Both the position numbers and the translations under genes were made by a program. 64,000 bases of DNA, taken from positions 1-64,000 of the forward strand of contig CANQNO010000006.1 of the NCBI GenBank assembly GCA_947625245.1. The letters run 5' to 3'. The notes beneath the pieces are model-generated. The model was not told the DNA's origin and ran no database searches. It was given only the letters and a program-made list of their open reading frames with translations. Positions 15,290-23,208 of the stretch are shown in pieces. This stretch comes from an uncultured Clostridia bacterium (GTDB lineage Bacteria > Bacillota > Clostridia > Christensenellales > Borkfalkiaceae). The first letter of the stretch is position 1; each line of letters starts with the position of its first letter.

Positions 15290-15410
15290 AAACCGTGGAT
15301 AAGCTTCGTTCTGCTGTGTCAAGCTACGCTCCGCCTTGTTCGTGTACTTCAGTGTACACTCGCTGCGGTCGTCGCTTGCTTTCCTTGCATAACTTGCTTC
15401 TCCGCGGTTT
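15290..15410. repeat. Intergenic repeat R1, copy a
   Basis: A 121-bp element, near-identical to 52314-52434 and related to 60213-60355. The ends are inverted (AAACCG... / ...CGGTTT) and the centre has GTGTAC/GTACAC symmetry. It is followed 17 bp later by R2 copy b. Confidence 0.85.
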
Positions 15411-15427
15411 CCAATAATTACTAAGCT

Positions 15428-15540
15428 CATTACGAGAGTGTCATTTCGAGGGATATGAGACCATCGGGGATTCTTCGGCTACGCCTCTCGCCGTTGGCGA
15501 GAGCGTCGGGCAAAGCCCTCGCGCAGAATAACAGAGGGAG
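15428..15540. repeat. Intergenic repeat R2, copy b
   Basis: Shares the R2 head and the GGGATTCTTCGGCTACGCCT segment with the copies at 13858 and 60376, but with a divergent tail (CAGAATAACAG). Lies between R1 copy a and spoIIGA. Confidence 0.8.
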
Positions 15541-15589
15541 AAAAGGGGCTATTTTCGGCTTTATGGCTTGCCGACTTAATTCGGCATAA

Positions 15590-15634
15590 TGCGACAATTT
15601 ATTTTACTTTTTGCCGCGGCGGCTTTGCTATAAT
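15590..15634 (+). promoter_or_regulatory. Candidate spoIIGA promoter with possible Spo0A box
   Basis: TATAAT at 15629-15634 with a TGC extended -10. No good -35 exists at 17 bp, as expected for a Spo0A-dependent promoter. On the minus strand TGTCGCA (15596-15590) differs from the 0A box TGTCGAA at one position and lies near -48. Confidence 0.35.
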
Positions 15635-15644
15635 TCGAATTGCA

Positions 15645-16427
15645 ATGCAGGTATACGTCGAACTCGCCCTGCTTGAAAACTTTTGCATGGACTTCACGCT
15701 TTTGTACTGCGCGAAACTTGTCTCCAAAAATACGGCGGGCAGAAGAAGGGTGGCAATCGCTTCCGCATTGGGCGCGTGCTTTGCGGTGGCGTTCCCTCTC
15801 TTCGGGCTTAAAGGCTTTCCTGCGGCGGCGGTTAAAATTTTATCGGGGCTTGCCATCTGCCTTGCGGCGGGAAAATTCAGGTCGGTAAAAAGCTATCTTA
15901 AATTCACGGCTTTGTTTTTGGCGTTTTCGGCGGTTTTGGCAGGTGCGCTCATCGGCATTTTTTCGCTTGCGGGCATTGCCTATGCCGAGGGCGGGGGATT
16001 TATCCTTTCGTCCGTGCCGGTGGGAATACCTCTTTTCGGGGCTTTATGTCTTGCGGGGGTTGCCCGCGCCGTAAAAAACAAGTTTGCCAAAAGGGGTAAA
16101 GCCGAAGTCTCCTGCAAAATCTTTTTGGGCGATAAAAAGGTGGATCTTCCCGCTTTTTACGACAGCGGCAACAAAGTTTATTACCGCGGCGAACCGGTAA
16201 CGGTTATCCCCGAAGCTTCGGCAAAAAAACTTGTACGTACAAAAGGAATAAAACAGGAAGTAAAAATACATACTGTTGCGGGAAGCAAAGTTATAAAAGT
16301 TTTTACCGCAGACAGGATAGAAGTGGACGACGGACAAAAAATTTCAACCTTTTATAAGGTCAAAATAGGCGTAAGCGCCGCGGAATTGAATTGCGCGGTA
16401 CTGCACCCGGATATATCGGAGGATTAA
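15645..16427 (+). CDS. spoIIGA: Sigma-E processing peptidase SpoIIGA
   Basis: 260 residues. The N-terminal half has about five membrane segments; the C-terminal half is an aspartic-protease-like domain with F-Y-D-S-G-N, Asp173 being the predicted catalytic residue. SpoIIGA cleaves pro-sigma-E in the mother cell in response to the forespore signal SpoIIR. It is ~40 residues shorter than Bacillus SpoIIGA, mostly at the C-terminus. The stop codon is immediately followed by the sigE ATG. The ATG lies only ~10 bp after the -10 box, so the leader is very short. Confidence 0.92.
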   Translation: MQVYVELALLENFCMDFTLLYCAKLVSKNTAGRRRVAIASALGACFAVAFPLFGLKGFPAAAVKILSGLAICLAAGKFRSVKSYLKFTALFLAFSAVLAGALIGIFSLAGIAYAEGGGFILSSVPVGIPLFGALCLAGVARAVKNKFAKRGKAEVSCKIFLGDKKVDLPAFYDSGNKVYYRGEPVTVIPEASAKKLVRTKGIKQEVKIHTVAGSKVIKVFTADRIEVDDGQKISTFYKVKIGVSAAELNCAVLHPDISED

Positions 16428-17126
16428 ATGTTTGAAAAGATAAAGCATATTCTGTCGCTGATTTTCGGCAAAAACACGCTCGATTACATATGCGGCACCG
16501 AGGCGCTTCCTCTGCCTTTTTCGCAGGAAGAGGAGAGCGACAAAATCGCCCTTCTGGAAAGCGGTGACGAAAAGGCGAAAGCCGAACTCGTGGAGCACAA
16601 TCTCCGCCTTGTGGTATACATAGCAAAAAAATTCGAAGGCTCGGGCGCGGACGGCGACGATTTGGTTTCGGTAGGCACTATAGGGCTTATTAAAGCCATC
16701 AATTCCTTCCGTTCGGACAAGAACATAAAGCTTGCGACTTACGCTTCGCGGTGCATAGAAAACGAAATTTTAATGTACTTAAGACGCCTGTCGCGCCTTA
16801 AGCAGGAAGTCAGCTTCGACGAGCCTTTGAACACCGATTGGGAGGGCAACGAGCTTCTTTTGTCGGACGTCATGGGCACGGACGCGGACAGCGTCTATTC
16901 GGACATAGAGGGGGGAGTCGAAAAGGAACTTTTAAAAAATTCGCTGTCCAAACTTTCCGCGCGGGAGCAGAGGATTATGAATATGCGCTTCGGGCTGGAC
17001 GGAGGCGAGAGCATGACGCAAAAAGACGTGGCGGACAAACTCGGCATTTCCCAAAGTTACATATCGAGGCTGGAAAAAAAGATAATCTCCAAACTCAAAA
17101 AAGAAATTTCAAAACAAATAGGTTAA
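16428..17126 (+). CDS. sigE: Sporulation sigma factor SigE (pro-form)
   Basis: 232 residues. A hydrophobic-basic N-terminal pro-sequence (MFEKIKHILSLIFGK) precedes regions 2 (VEHNLRLVVYIAKKFE, DLVSVGTIGLIKAI), 3, and 4 with the helix-turn-helix TQKDVADKLGISQSYISRLE. It drives early mother-cell gene expression after SpoIIGA cleavage. It starts at the base after the spoIIGA stop, without an independent promoter visible. Confidence 0.95.
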   Translation: MFEKIKHILSLIFGKNTLDYICGTEALPLPFSQEEESDKIALLESGDEKAKAELVEHNLRLVVYIAKKFEGSGADGDDLVSVGTIGLIKAINSFRSDKNIKLATYASRCIENEILMYLRRLSRLKQEVSFDEPLNTDWEGNELLLSDVMGTDADSVYSDIEGGVEKELLKNSLSKLSAREQRIMNMRFGLDGGESMTQKDVADKLGISQSYISRLEKKIISKLKKEISKQIG

Positions 17127-17170
17127 TCATATCCCTTTTTGCAATGTACATACCGAATCGGAGGGGTATT

Positions 17171-17941
17171 ATGTTGCAAAAAGTCGTTATCTGCGGCGTG
17201 GACACTTCGGGTTTGCCCCTGCTGTCCGCAGCCGAACAGGAAGAACTTATGAAAAAGCTTAAAGCGGGCGACGAAGCCGCGCGCGAAAAGTTCATTGTGG
17301 GCAACATGCGGCTTGTATTGTCGCTCGTAAGAAGATTTTGGGCTAAAAACGCCAACGCGGACGACGTGTTTCAGGCGGGTTGCGTAGGGCTTATAAAGGC
17401 GATAGACGGCTTTAACGAAAGTTTCGGGGTGCGCTTTTCCACTTACGCCGTGCCCATGATTTTGGGAGAAATAAAGAGGTTTTTGCGTGACGGCAATTCT
17501 CTGCGCGTATCGCGCTCAATACGGGATACCGCCTACCGGATTTTAAAAGTGCGCGAAAAACTGGAAGAGACGGACGACGACGTGACTTACGATAAAATAG
17601 CCAATGAAATGAATATCGCCGTTTCGGAAGTGGCTTATGCGCTGGACGCGATATCCGACCCCGTAAGCCTTTACGAACCCGTATACAACAAGGCGGGCGA
17701 CACGCTGCTTTTGATGGACCAGATTTTCGACGACAAGAACAACGACGAGGTGTGGACGGAAAAAGCCGCGCTGTACGAGGCGATAGACAGGCTTGAAAAC
17801 AGGGAGAAGAAGATTTTGTTTTTGAGATATTTCGAGGGCAAGACGCAGACGGAGATTTCCGCGGAAGTGGGAATTTCGCAGGCGCAGGTCTCCCGCCTCG
17901 AAAAAACGGCTTTAAAGCAAATCCGTGCCTGCATTTCATAA
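17171..17941 (+). CDS. sigG: Sporulation sigma factor SigG
   Basis: 256 residues. The N-terminus VVICGVDTSGLPLLS is the sigma-G signature, followed by GNMRLVLSLVRRF, RFSTYAVPMILGEIKRFLRDG and the region-4 motif TQTEISAEVGISQAQVSRLE. It directs late forespore transcription. GGAGGGG before ATG 17171 settles the start. It lies 44 bp after sigE, the order conserved across spore formers. Confidence 0.96.
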   Translation: MLQKVVICGVDTSGLPLLSAAEQEELMKKLKAGDEAAREKFIVGNMRLVLSLVRRFWAKNANADDVFQAGCVGLIKAIDGFNESFGVRFSTYAVPMILGEIKRFLRDGNSLRVSRSIRDTAYRILKVREKLEETDDDVTYDKIANEMNIAVSEVAYALDAISDPVSLYEPVYNKAGDTLLLMDQIFDDKNNDEVWTEKAALYEAIDRLENREKKILFLRYFEGKTQTEISAEVGISQAQVSRLEKTALKQIRACIS

Positions 17942-17948
17942 AACGCAT

Positions 17949-17987
17949 AAAAAAACGGGTTGCGCAAACTACGCAACCCGTTTTTTT
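17949..17987. terminator. Bidirectional terminator between sigG and the minus-strand RNA
   Basis: Perfect 16-bp arms 17949-17964 and 17972-17987 with A7 and T7-8 ends. It can end sigG and also the candidate RNA transcribed toward it. Confidence 0.9.
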
Positions 17988-18075
17988 TGAGGTAGGTTTC
18001 ACCCCCTACCTTAATGCCGATATACGGCGGGTGCATCGGCTGAAAGCCTTTGCCGCATTATCCTCTTGCGAGGTC
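17949..18075 (-). ncRNA. Candidate structured non-coding RNA, ~125 nt
   Basis: On the minus strand a clear promoter (18111-18082) is followed by ~125 nt without a coding frame, ending at the terminator above. From the 5' end the RNA can form CCUC-gcaa-GAGG, a long arm closed by UAAUGC/GCAUUA with CGGC/GCCG inside, then AGGUAGG/CCUACCU around GGGUGAAA, then the terminator. I cannot match it to a known RNA family from memory; tRNA, tmRNA and bacterial SRP RNA signatures are absent. Confidence 0.5.
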
Positions 18076-18081
18076 GTATAT

Positions 18082-18111
18082 AGAATACCACAGACGAATT
18101 GTAAAAATCAA
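18082..18111 (-). promoter_or_regulatory. Promoter of the candidate ncRNA
   Basis: Minus strand: TTGATT (18111-18106), an 18-bp spacer, then TATTCT (18087-18082) with a TGG extended -10. Confidence 0.6.
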
Positions 18112-18158
18112 CGGATTTTAACAGGGAAAACAAAAATTTAAAATAAAAAAGCCGCTTT

Positions 18159-18200
18159 GCCCCGCGTCCGCAAAAATTTTTGCGGACGCGGGGCTTTTTT
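18159..18200. terminator. Strong 18-bp hairpin with T tail, no obvious client gene
   Basis: Perfect arms 18159-18176 and 18177-18194 followed by T6. No gene ends here on the plus strand. It may insulate the marR promoter from upstream read-through. Confidence 0.75.
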
Positions 18201-18213
18201 ATGCTCTCTGCGC

Positions 18214-18242
18214 TTGACATGCGCAAAGGATTATACTACAAT
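18214..18242 (+). promoter_or_regulatory. Promoter of marR-degV
   Basis: TTGACA (18214-18219), a 17-bp spacer and TACAAT (18237-18242). Confidence 0.65.
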
Positions 18243-18282
18243 TATCTCAAATATTTTAGCTAAAATTTTAAAGGTTATTTTT

Positions 18283-18714
18283 ATGCTTGAAGAGAATTTT
18301 GAAAAAATTTACCGCAATTTCCGCCTGAACGTATATAAGCGGATATTCGAGATAATGGGCGAAAACGAAGGCTCGCTCACCGCAACGGAATTTTTTGCCG
18401 CCGAGACAGCGGAGCTTATGGACGAGCCGACCGTGAGCGAGTTCGCCGATTTTTTGTCGATCACTTCGTCGCACGCGGCGTATAAGGTGCGCCAGCTCGC
18501 CGAAAAGGGGTACCTCGAAAAAGTGCCCACCGCGGACAAGCGCACATACAGGCTGAGGGTGACCGAAAAATTCAAGCGGGAATACCACAGCCGCAACAGT
18601 TACGGGAGTTACGTTTTTAAAATACTTTCCCGTTCGCTCGCACCCGAGGAGCTGGAAATAGTGGACGGCTTGTTTGAAAAATTTGTTAAGACTATAGACG
18701 GTTTAAAAGTTTAA
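18283..18714 (+). CDS. MarR-family transcriptional regulator
   Basis: 143 residues. The winged-helix core is visible: TVSEFADFLSITSSHAAYKVRQLAEKGYLEKVP as the HTH, followed by the wing D-K-R-T-Y-R-L-R-V-T. FabT-type MarR regulators control fatty-acid genes in Firmicutes, and the next gene is a fatty-acid-binding DegV protein 10 bp downstream, so a lipid-responsive role is plausible but inferred. The Shine-Dalgarno (AAAGG) is weak. Confidence 0.8.
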   Translation: MLEENFEKIYRNFRLNVYKRIFEIMGENEGSLTATEFFAAETAELMDEPTVSEFADFLSITSSHAAYKVRQLAEKGYLEKVPTADKRTYRLRVTEKFKREYHSRNSYGSYVFKILSRSLAPEELEIVDGLFEKFVKTIDGLKV

Positions 18715-18724
18715 GGAGGATAAA

Positions 18725-19540
18725 ATGGTTTCCGTAATCACCGATTCTTCAAGCAATATTTCGCAGGAAGAAGGACTTGAAAAGGGCGTCACGGTAATGC
18801 CGCTCACCGTAGTGTTCGGCGGCGAGGAGTACAGGGACGGAGTGGACCTGAACTGCGACGCATTTTACGAAAAGCTGGTTTTGCGCAAAGATTTTCCGCA
18901 CACGTCTCAGCTCACCGAACAGCAGATAGAAGAGGCTGTGGAGCGCGCCCTGAAACAGGGGGACGAAGCTTTGATAATGCCCATTTCTTCGGCGCTTTCG
19001 GCTTCGTACGAAAGATGTGTGCAGGTGGCGCAAAAGTATAAAAACGTATATGTATACGACACGAAATGCACCACCGTAATGCTTAAAATGCTTGTGTACG
19101 AAGCCTGTGCGCTGAAAGAGCTGCCCGCGGAGGAAATTATAAAAAGGCTTGACGAATTCCGCTCCAAAATAAAGCTTTACGCCGTGCCCAACACTCTCGA
19201 ATATCTTAGCAAGGGCGGCAGAATTACCAAAGCGCAAGCGGGTTTTGGCAAAATACTTAAAATCAAACCCGTGATAACGGTAGACGAAGAGGGGAAAATA
19301 GCTCTGATCTCCAAACAATTCGGCATGGGCAAGGGCATACAATATATTGCCGGGCTGATAGACAGAAAGAAGATAGATTTTTCAAAACCCGTATATCTCA
19401 TTTATTCTATGGACGAAACAAACTGCCTGGCGCTTGCAAAAAAGACGGGCGGCATATGTACCCGCAAGGAGAACATTTGCCCCGTAATAGGCGCGCACAT
19501 AGGACCGTGCGCCGCGGGCATCTGTTTTGCGGAAAAATAG
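18725..19540 (+). CDS. DegV-family fatty-acid-binding protein (FakB-like)
   Basis: 271 residues. VITDSSSNIS, LTVVFGGEEYRDG, PHTSQ and SSALSASYE are the DegV motifs that line the fatty-acid carboxylate pocket. FakB proteins hand exogenous fatty acids to the FakA kinase; no fakA is in the window. AAGGAGG precedes the ATG. Likely co-transcribed with the MarR regulator. Confidence 0.9.
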   Translation: MVSVITDSSSNISQEEGLEKGVTVMPLTVVFGGEEYRDGVDLNCDAFYEKLVLRKDFPHTSQLTEQQIEEAVERALKQGDEALIMPISSALSASYERCVQVAQKYKNVYVYDTKCTTVMLKMLVYEACALKELPAEEIIKRLDEFRSKIKLYAVPNTLEYLSKGGRITKAQAGFGKILKIKPVITVDEEGKIALISKQFGMGKGIQYIAGLIDRKKIDFSKPVYLIYSMDETNCLALAKKTGGICTRKENICPVIGAHIGPCAAGICFAEK

Positions 19541-19541
19541 T

Positions 19542-19569
19542 TTGACATTTAACAAAAACGGGCTATAAT
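19542..19569 (+). promoter_or_regulatory. Promoter of the small membrane gene
   Basis: TTGACA (19542-19547), a 16-bp spacer and TATAAT (19564-19569), starting directly after the degV stop codon. Confidence 0.75.
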
Positions 19570-19600
19570 TATAGTAACGATCGCCAAACGGTAAAAAGCG

Positions 19601-19819
19601 GTGAAAATCTTCAAATTTGTGTTTAAGATTATTTCGGCTTTAACGGCTGTAACTACAATAATATTCGTCTGTTTATATTTTTTCGGCGGTAAAAACGGCA
19701 TTTACTTAACGGGCGCGGTAATTTCGGCGCTTGCAATAAGCGTGTTGCAGATAGCGGAGATCATAATAAATAAAGCGTTTACCCGAAAAAACCCAGATAA
19801 TACAAAAGACGGTGAATAG
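19601..19819 (+). CDS. Small membrane protein of unknown function
   Basis: 72 residues from a GTG start. Two hydrophobic helices (about 8-28 and 34-54) are followed by a charged tail RKNPDNTKDGE. It has its own consensus promoter, which supports it being a real gene. No family recognised. It lies between degV and the CvpA-like gene, 79 bp from the latter. Confidence 0.6.
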   Translation: MKIFKFVFKIISALTAVTTIIFVCLYFFGGKNGIYLTGAVISALAISVLQIAEIIINKAFTRKNPDNTKDGE

Positions 19820-19898
19820 AAGCCCGTGCGGATTTGATTTAAAGTATACCGGAAAAGGAATCGTGGATTACATAGTTTTAAAGCGGAGTTAATAAAAT

Positions 19899-20450
19899 AT
19901 GGTTTTGGCTGACTGGATTTTTATAGGCGGAATAATATTAAGTCTCATATTGGGCTCTCTTTTCGGCTTCGGGCACGTCCTCAAATTTTTGACGGGCGGC
20001 ATTGTGGGCATAGTAATTTCGCTGTTCGTATGCTATACTTTCGGCGGGTTGATACTCGATATTCCTTTCGTGCACACCATGCTCACTTCTTTAGCGTCCA
20101 AATGGGCGCACATAGAGTGGCTTACAAAGATCCACCTCGAAATCATCATCTATTACGTCGTTCTGTTCTTCGTAATAACAATTTTGCGCATCATAATCGT
20201 AAAGTTATTCACCCTCGTAGTGGAATCGGACGTACTGGTTCTTAAAATTATAAACAAAGCGGGCGGGGCTTTGCTGTTCACCGCGGTGGCGCTTCTTATA
20301 ATGCTGTTGGTTTTCCAGATTATTTCCTGGATAGGCGGCGATACCTCTTTCAACTTCCTGCAAAAGCTTGCCGGCAGTTCGGTGGTGAAGCCCATATTCG
20401 AGCACAACCCGCTGTTAAAACTCGTCGAAATGGTAAAATTCGCCAAATGA
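19899..20450 (+). CDS. CvpA-family membrane protein
   Basis: 183 residues with four or five hydrophobic segments. The N-terminal D-W-I-F-I-G-G-I-I-L-S-L-I-L-G with G-x-G-H is typical of CvpA/colicin-V-production-type proteins, whose function in Firmicutes is poorly defined and linked to the cell envelope. It is followed by a hairpin terminator. Confidence 0.75.
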   Translation: MVLADWIFIGGIILSLILGSLFGFGHVLKFLTGGIVGIVISLFVCYTFGGLILDIPFVHTMLTSLASKWAHIEWLTKIHLEIIIYYVVLFFVITILRIIIVKLFTLVVESDVLVLKIINKAGGALLFTAVALLIMLLVFQIISWIGGDTSFNFLQKLAGSSVVKPIFEHNPLLKLVEMVKFAK

Positions 20451-20484
20451 TTTAAAATTATTTCAAACCTTTACAAAATAACCG

Positions 20485-20514
20485 TGCGGGAGACAAATAC
20501 TGCTGTCTCCCGCA
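20485..20514 (+). terminator. Hairpin after the CvpA-like gene
   Basis: Perfect 11-bp arms 20485-20495 and 20504-20514. It sits only 13 bp before the ylmC start, and TATATT (20515-20520) adjoins it. Confidence 0.7.
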
Positions 20515-20526
20515 TATATTATATAT

Positions 20527-20856
20527 ATGGAAATCGTTTTTTCTGAGCTAAGGCAAAAGGAAGTAATAAATTTGGCGGACGGCAAACATCTGGGAAAAGT
20601 CTGCGATTTGAAGTTCGTCTTTCCCGAGGGCACCGTGCTGGGCGTATACGTCACCGGTTGCAAGGGATTTAAACTGACCAAACAAGAGGTGTTCGTGCCT
20701 TTAAAATGTATAAATAAAATAGGCGAGGACGCCGTGCTCGTAAATCTCGGCAATCCGCCTCCCGCGCAAAAGCCGCCCAAAAATCCGGAGTGCCCGCCGC
20801 CTTTCTGTCCGCCGCCCCCGCCGCAGTCGAGGCGGAGTCTGGACGAATACGAATAA
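20527..20856 (+). CDS. ylmC: YlmC/YmxH-family PRC-barrel sporulation protein
   Basis: 109 residues. Residues 1-78 match the YlmC/YmxH PRC-barrel (FSELRQKEVINLADGKHLGKVCDL, then GFKLTKQEVFVPLKCINKIGEDAVLV). The last ~30 residues are a proline-rich tail with CPPPFCPPPPP, absent from the ~80-residue Bacillus protein. It is usually found near sigG. There is no Shine-Dalgarno and a TATATT lies six bases before the ATG, so leaderless expression is possible. The stop is directly adjacent to the stop of the convergent gene. Confidence 0.85.
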   Translation: MEIVFSELRQKEVINLADGKHLGKVCDLKFVFPEGTVLGVYVTGCKGFKLTKQEVFVPLKCINKIGEDAVLVNLGNPPPAQKPPKNPECPPPFCPPPPPQSRRSLDEYE

Positions 20857-21234
20857 TTAAAAGATATTCTCGAATTTCAGCTTGTATGCGCCGGGCAGAT
20901 TTTTTGAAATTTCCTTTAAAACTTCAAGCTTCGCCAACGCGAGTTCGTAGTTTCCGCGATAAATCAGCCCGCACGCTTCGCTAAGCCAATAGTCCACGTA
21001 CGAAATATCGTTATGCGGCAAAAACACGTGCAGGTTTTCCTTTTTGGAATTCCACAAAGTTCTTACGGCAAACCCGTCCTCGCGGTTTGCCGTTTTGTTT
21101 TCCGTTTTATCGTAGAGAGTTTCCACCGCGGCGGAAAATTCGTCGAATTGCTTTCCAACATACAATTCCGTAAATATAAACAACCCGACGCACAGCGCCG
21201 CCGCGGCAAGGGTAAATATAATGGCTTTTACCAT
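20857..21234 (-). CDS. DUF4363-family protein
   Basis: 125 residues. One N-terminal membrane segment (IIFTLAAAALCVGLFIF) and a helical extracytoplasmic domain with NREDGFAVRTLWNSKKENL and HNDISYVDYWLSEA, the DUF4363 pattern. Function unknown. It starts inside the last codons of the DUF421 gene (7-bp overlap), a pairing I recall as common in Clostridia, often near spore genes. Confidence 0.75.
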   Translation of the reverse strand: MVKAIIFTLAAAALCVGLFIFTELYVGKQFDEFSAAVETLYDKTENKTANREDGFAVRTLWNSKKENLHVFLPHNDISYVDYWLSEACGLIYRGNYELALAKLEVLKEISKNLPGAYKLKFENIF

Positions 21235-21902
21235 TTTTCGGGCACCTCTATATCGAAGATCCGATATTTTTCGCCGCGCTTCTGAAAATACGTTCTGCCG
21301 TCGCCGTTGACCGTCATCGCCACAACGTCTTTAATTTTAGCGCCGTGCGCCTTTAATAATTCTTTAAAGCTCCCTTCGTCGAAGCCGCATTTTTTTATGT
21401 TCTTTTTGTCGGGTTTGCCTAAATCTATCAATATCAAAGGCAATGAGCCGGAGTTCTTTTCTTCCTTTTCGAGCGCCGAAAACGAGCCGTTTGCTTCATA
21501 CAGCCCGTAATATACGTCGTCGAGACTGAAATATCCCGCCCCGCGCATGCTCTCCACAAGGTCGCTTACGTCCAAATCGTTCTTTTTTAGCTGGAACGGG
21601 TCTATGCCGTCCTTGTTTATCACCACCGACGGCGTACCGCAAATTACGTTTTTTACGGGCTTGAACCACAGGTTCAAAAGCCATACGAGCTGGTGAAGTA
21701 TAAAAATCGAAACTATCGCCACAATGCCGTACAAAAGGGGGATGGACGAATCCGCCATGGGTATGCAGGCGAGTTCGGCTATGACCAGAGTTATGACGAG
21801 CTCAAAAGGCTGCATTTCGCCTATCTGGCTCTTGCCCATAAGCCGCATTATAAGCAGCAAAGTAAAAAATATTATCGCAGTGCGTATAAAAACGAGCGCC
21901 AA
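21228..21902 (-). CDS. DUF421 (YetF-like) membrane protein
   Basis: 224 residues. ALVFIRTAI then RLMGKSQIGEMQPFELVITLVIAELACIPM is the DUF421/YetF signature; three N-terminal membrane helices are followed by two soluble subdomains (VINKDGI, LRKNDLD-like LKKNDLDVSDLVESMR, and the D-DVYYGLYEANGSFS strand). I place the start at TTG 21902, which gives the family N-terminus and has GGGGG upstream. Function is unknown beyond an envelope or spore-membrane role in Bacillus. In an operon with the DUF4363 gene. Confidence 0.8.
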   Translation of the reverse strand: MALVFIRTAIIFFTLLLIMRLMGKSQIGEMQPFELVITLVIAELACIPMADSSIPLLYGIVAIVSIFILHQLVWLLNLWFKPVKNVICGTPSVVINKDGIDPFQLKKNDLDVSDLVESMRGAGYFSLDDVYYGLYEANGSFSALEKEEKNSGSLPLILIDLGKPDKKNIKKCGFDEGSFKELLKAHGAKIKDVVAMTVNGDGRTYFQKRGEKYRIFDIEVPEKW

Positions 21903-21963
21903 ATTTTTGCCCCCGGGACAGATTTTAATATAAACAGTATTGTCAAAAAAAACGCTAATATTC

Positions 21964-21992
21964 TTGATTTTGGAAAGGCGTTGTGATATAAT
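21964..21992 (+). promoter_or_regulatory. Promoter of the folate operon
   Basis: TTGATT (21964-21969), a 17-bp spacer and TATAAT (21987-21992) with TGA before it. It is 22 bp before the folC ATG. Confidence 0.75.
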
Positions 21993-22014
21993 GCTTTTTC
22001 GGGCAAGGTAAAAA

Positions 22015-23208
22015 ATGTTCGGCATCGTCAAAAAAACCGAAAATCTGAAAGGCGGCGCGATGGAGTTCGGCACCGAAAACGCGCGCGGGCTTCTCAATAG
22101 GCTGGGCTCGCCGGACGGCGGGCTCAAAATAATACATATCGCTGGCACTAACGGCAAAGGCTCTGTTGCGGAATACGTTTCGCGTATTCTCGTCGCCGCC
22201 GGCAAAAAGACGGGGACTTTCACTTCCCCGCAGGTTTTGGGGTTTTACGACCAATTTAAAATAAACTGCGAACAGGTAAAAAAGCGGCTGTTCGGCAAAT
22301 ATCTTACCAAAGCTTATAAAAAGGCGGAAGGCTGCACTTCGTTCGAGGTGGTAACCGCCGCCGCCCTCTATTGCTTTTTTAAAGAAGGGTGCGAATACGC
22401 GGTGGTAGAGTGCGGCATGGGCGGGCTATACGACGCCACCAATGCCGTTTTAAAAAAAGAGATCGCGCTCATATCTTCGGTAGGGCTTGAACATACTGCG
22501 TATTTAGGCAATACCATACGGGAGATCTGCCGCCATAAAGCGGGAATAATAAGGGATTGCCCCGCCGTCGTAAGCGCGTTGCAGCCCCCCGAAGCAGCGG
22601 AATATTTTAAAGAGACGGGCGCGGCGTTCGCGGACAAGCCGATAGAGGCGTTAACCCCGGTAGGCGGCTTGCGGCGTTTTAAGTACGGCGGCAGGGAATT
22701 CAAAATCCAAATGGCGGGAAGCGCGCAGATGTACGACGCGGCGCTTGCCATAGAGGGCGCGCGGCTTTTGGGGATAGACGAAAACAGCATAAGCGAAGGC
22801 GTTTCAAAAGCCCGGCTTGCGGGCAGGTTGCAGTTCTTCCGAAAGAACGGCAGAACGTTTATAGTGGACGGCTGCCACAATCCTTCGGGTTTCGAGCCCT
22901 TAAAAGAAGCGCTTGAAACTTTTGACCCCGAAGACACCACGGTTGTGTTCGGCTGTCTTTCGGACAAAGACATAGACGGTTGCCTGAGCAAAATAGGCGG
23001 GCTTGCGGCGCGGGCGTATGCGGTAAAACCGCCGGGTCCGCGGGCTATGGACGGGGATAAAATTCTTTCCTCGTGCAAAAGACATTTCGGCGCGGCGTAT
23101 GCCGCGGACAGCGTAAAAGACGCTCTCGATAAATCATCGGGCACGACAGTCGTGTGCGGATCTTTCACACTCGTCAAGGAGGCGGTAAAGTGGATAGGGA
23201 AAAGGTAA
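22015..23208 (+). CDS. folC: Folylpolyglutamate/dihydrofolate synthase
   Basis: 397 residues. ATP-dependent addition of glutamate to dihydropteroate or folates. HIAGTNGKGSV is the Mur-ligase-family P-loop, followed by FTSPQ, E-C-G-M-G-G-L-Y-D-A-T-N, GLEHTAYLG and the C-terminal VDGCHNP. First gene of the fol operon; overlaps folE by 19 bp. Confidence 0.93.
   Translation: MFGIVKKTENLKGGAMEFGTENARGLLNRLGSPDGGLKIIHIAGTNGKGSVAEYVSRILVAAGKKTGTFTSPQVLGFYDQFKINCEQVKKRLFGKYLTKAYKKAEGCTSFEVVTAAALYCFFKEGCEYAVVECGMGGLYDATNAVLKKEIALISSVGLEHTAYLGNTIREICRHKAGIIRDCPAVVSALQPPEAAEYFKETGAAFADKPIEALTPVGGLRRFKYGGREFKIQMAGSAQMYDAALAIEGARLLGIDENSISEGVSKARLAGRLQFFRKNGRTFIVDGCHNPSGFEPLKEALETFDPEDTTVVFGCLSDKDIDGCLSKIGGLAARAYAVKPPGPRAMDGDKILSSCKRHFGAAYAADSVKDALDKSSGTTVVCGSFTLVKEAVKWIGKR

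Noticed and set aside
17949..18075. Reading the sigG-downstream structure as tmRNA or bacterial SRP RNA
   Set aside because: No tRNA-like ends, no tag frame, and no conserved GGAA/AGCAGCC SRP apical loop.
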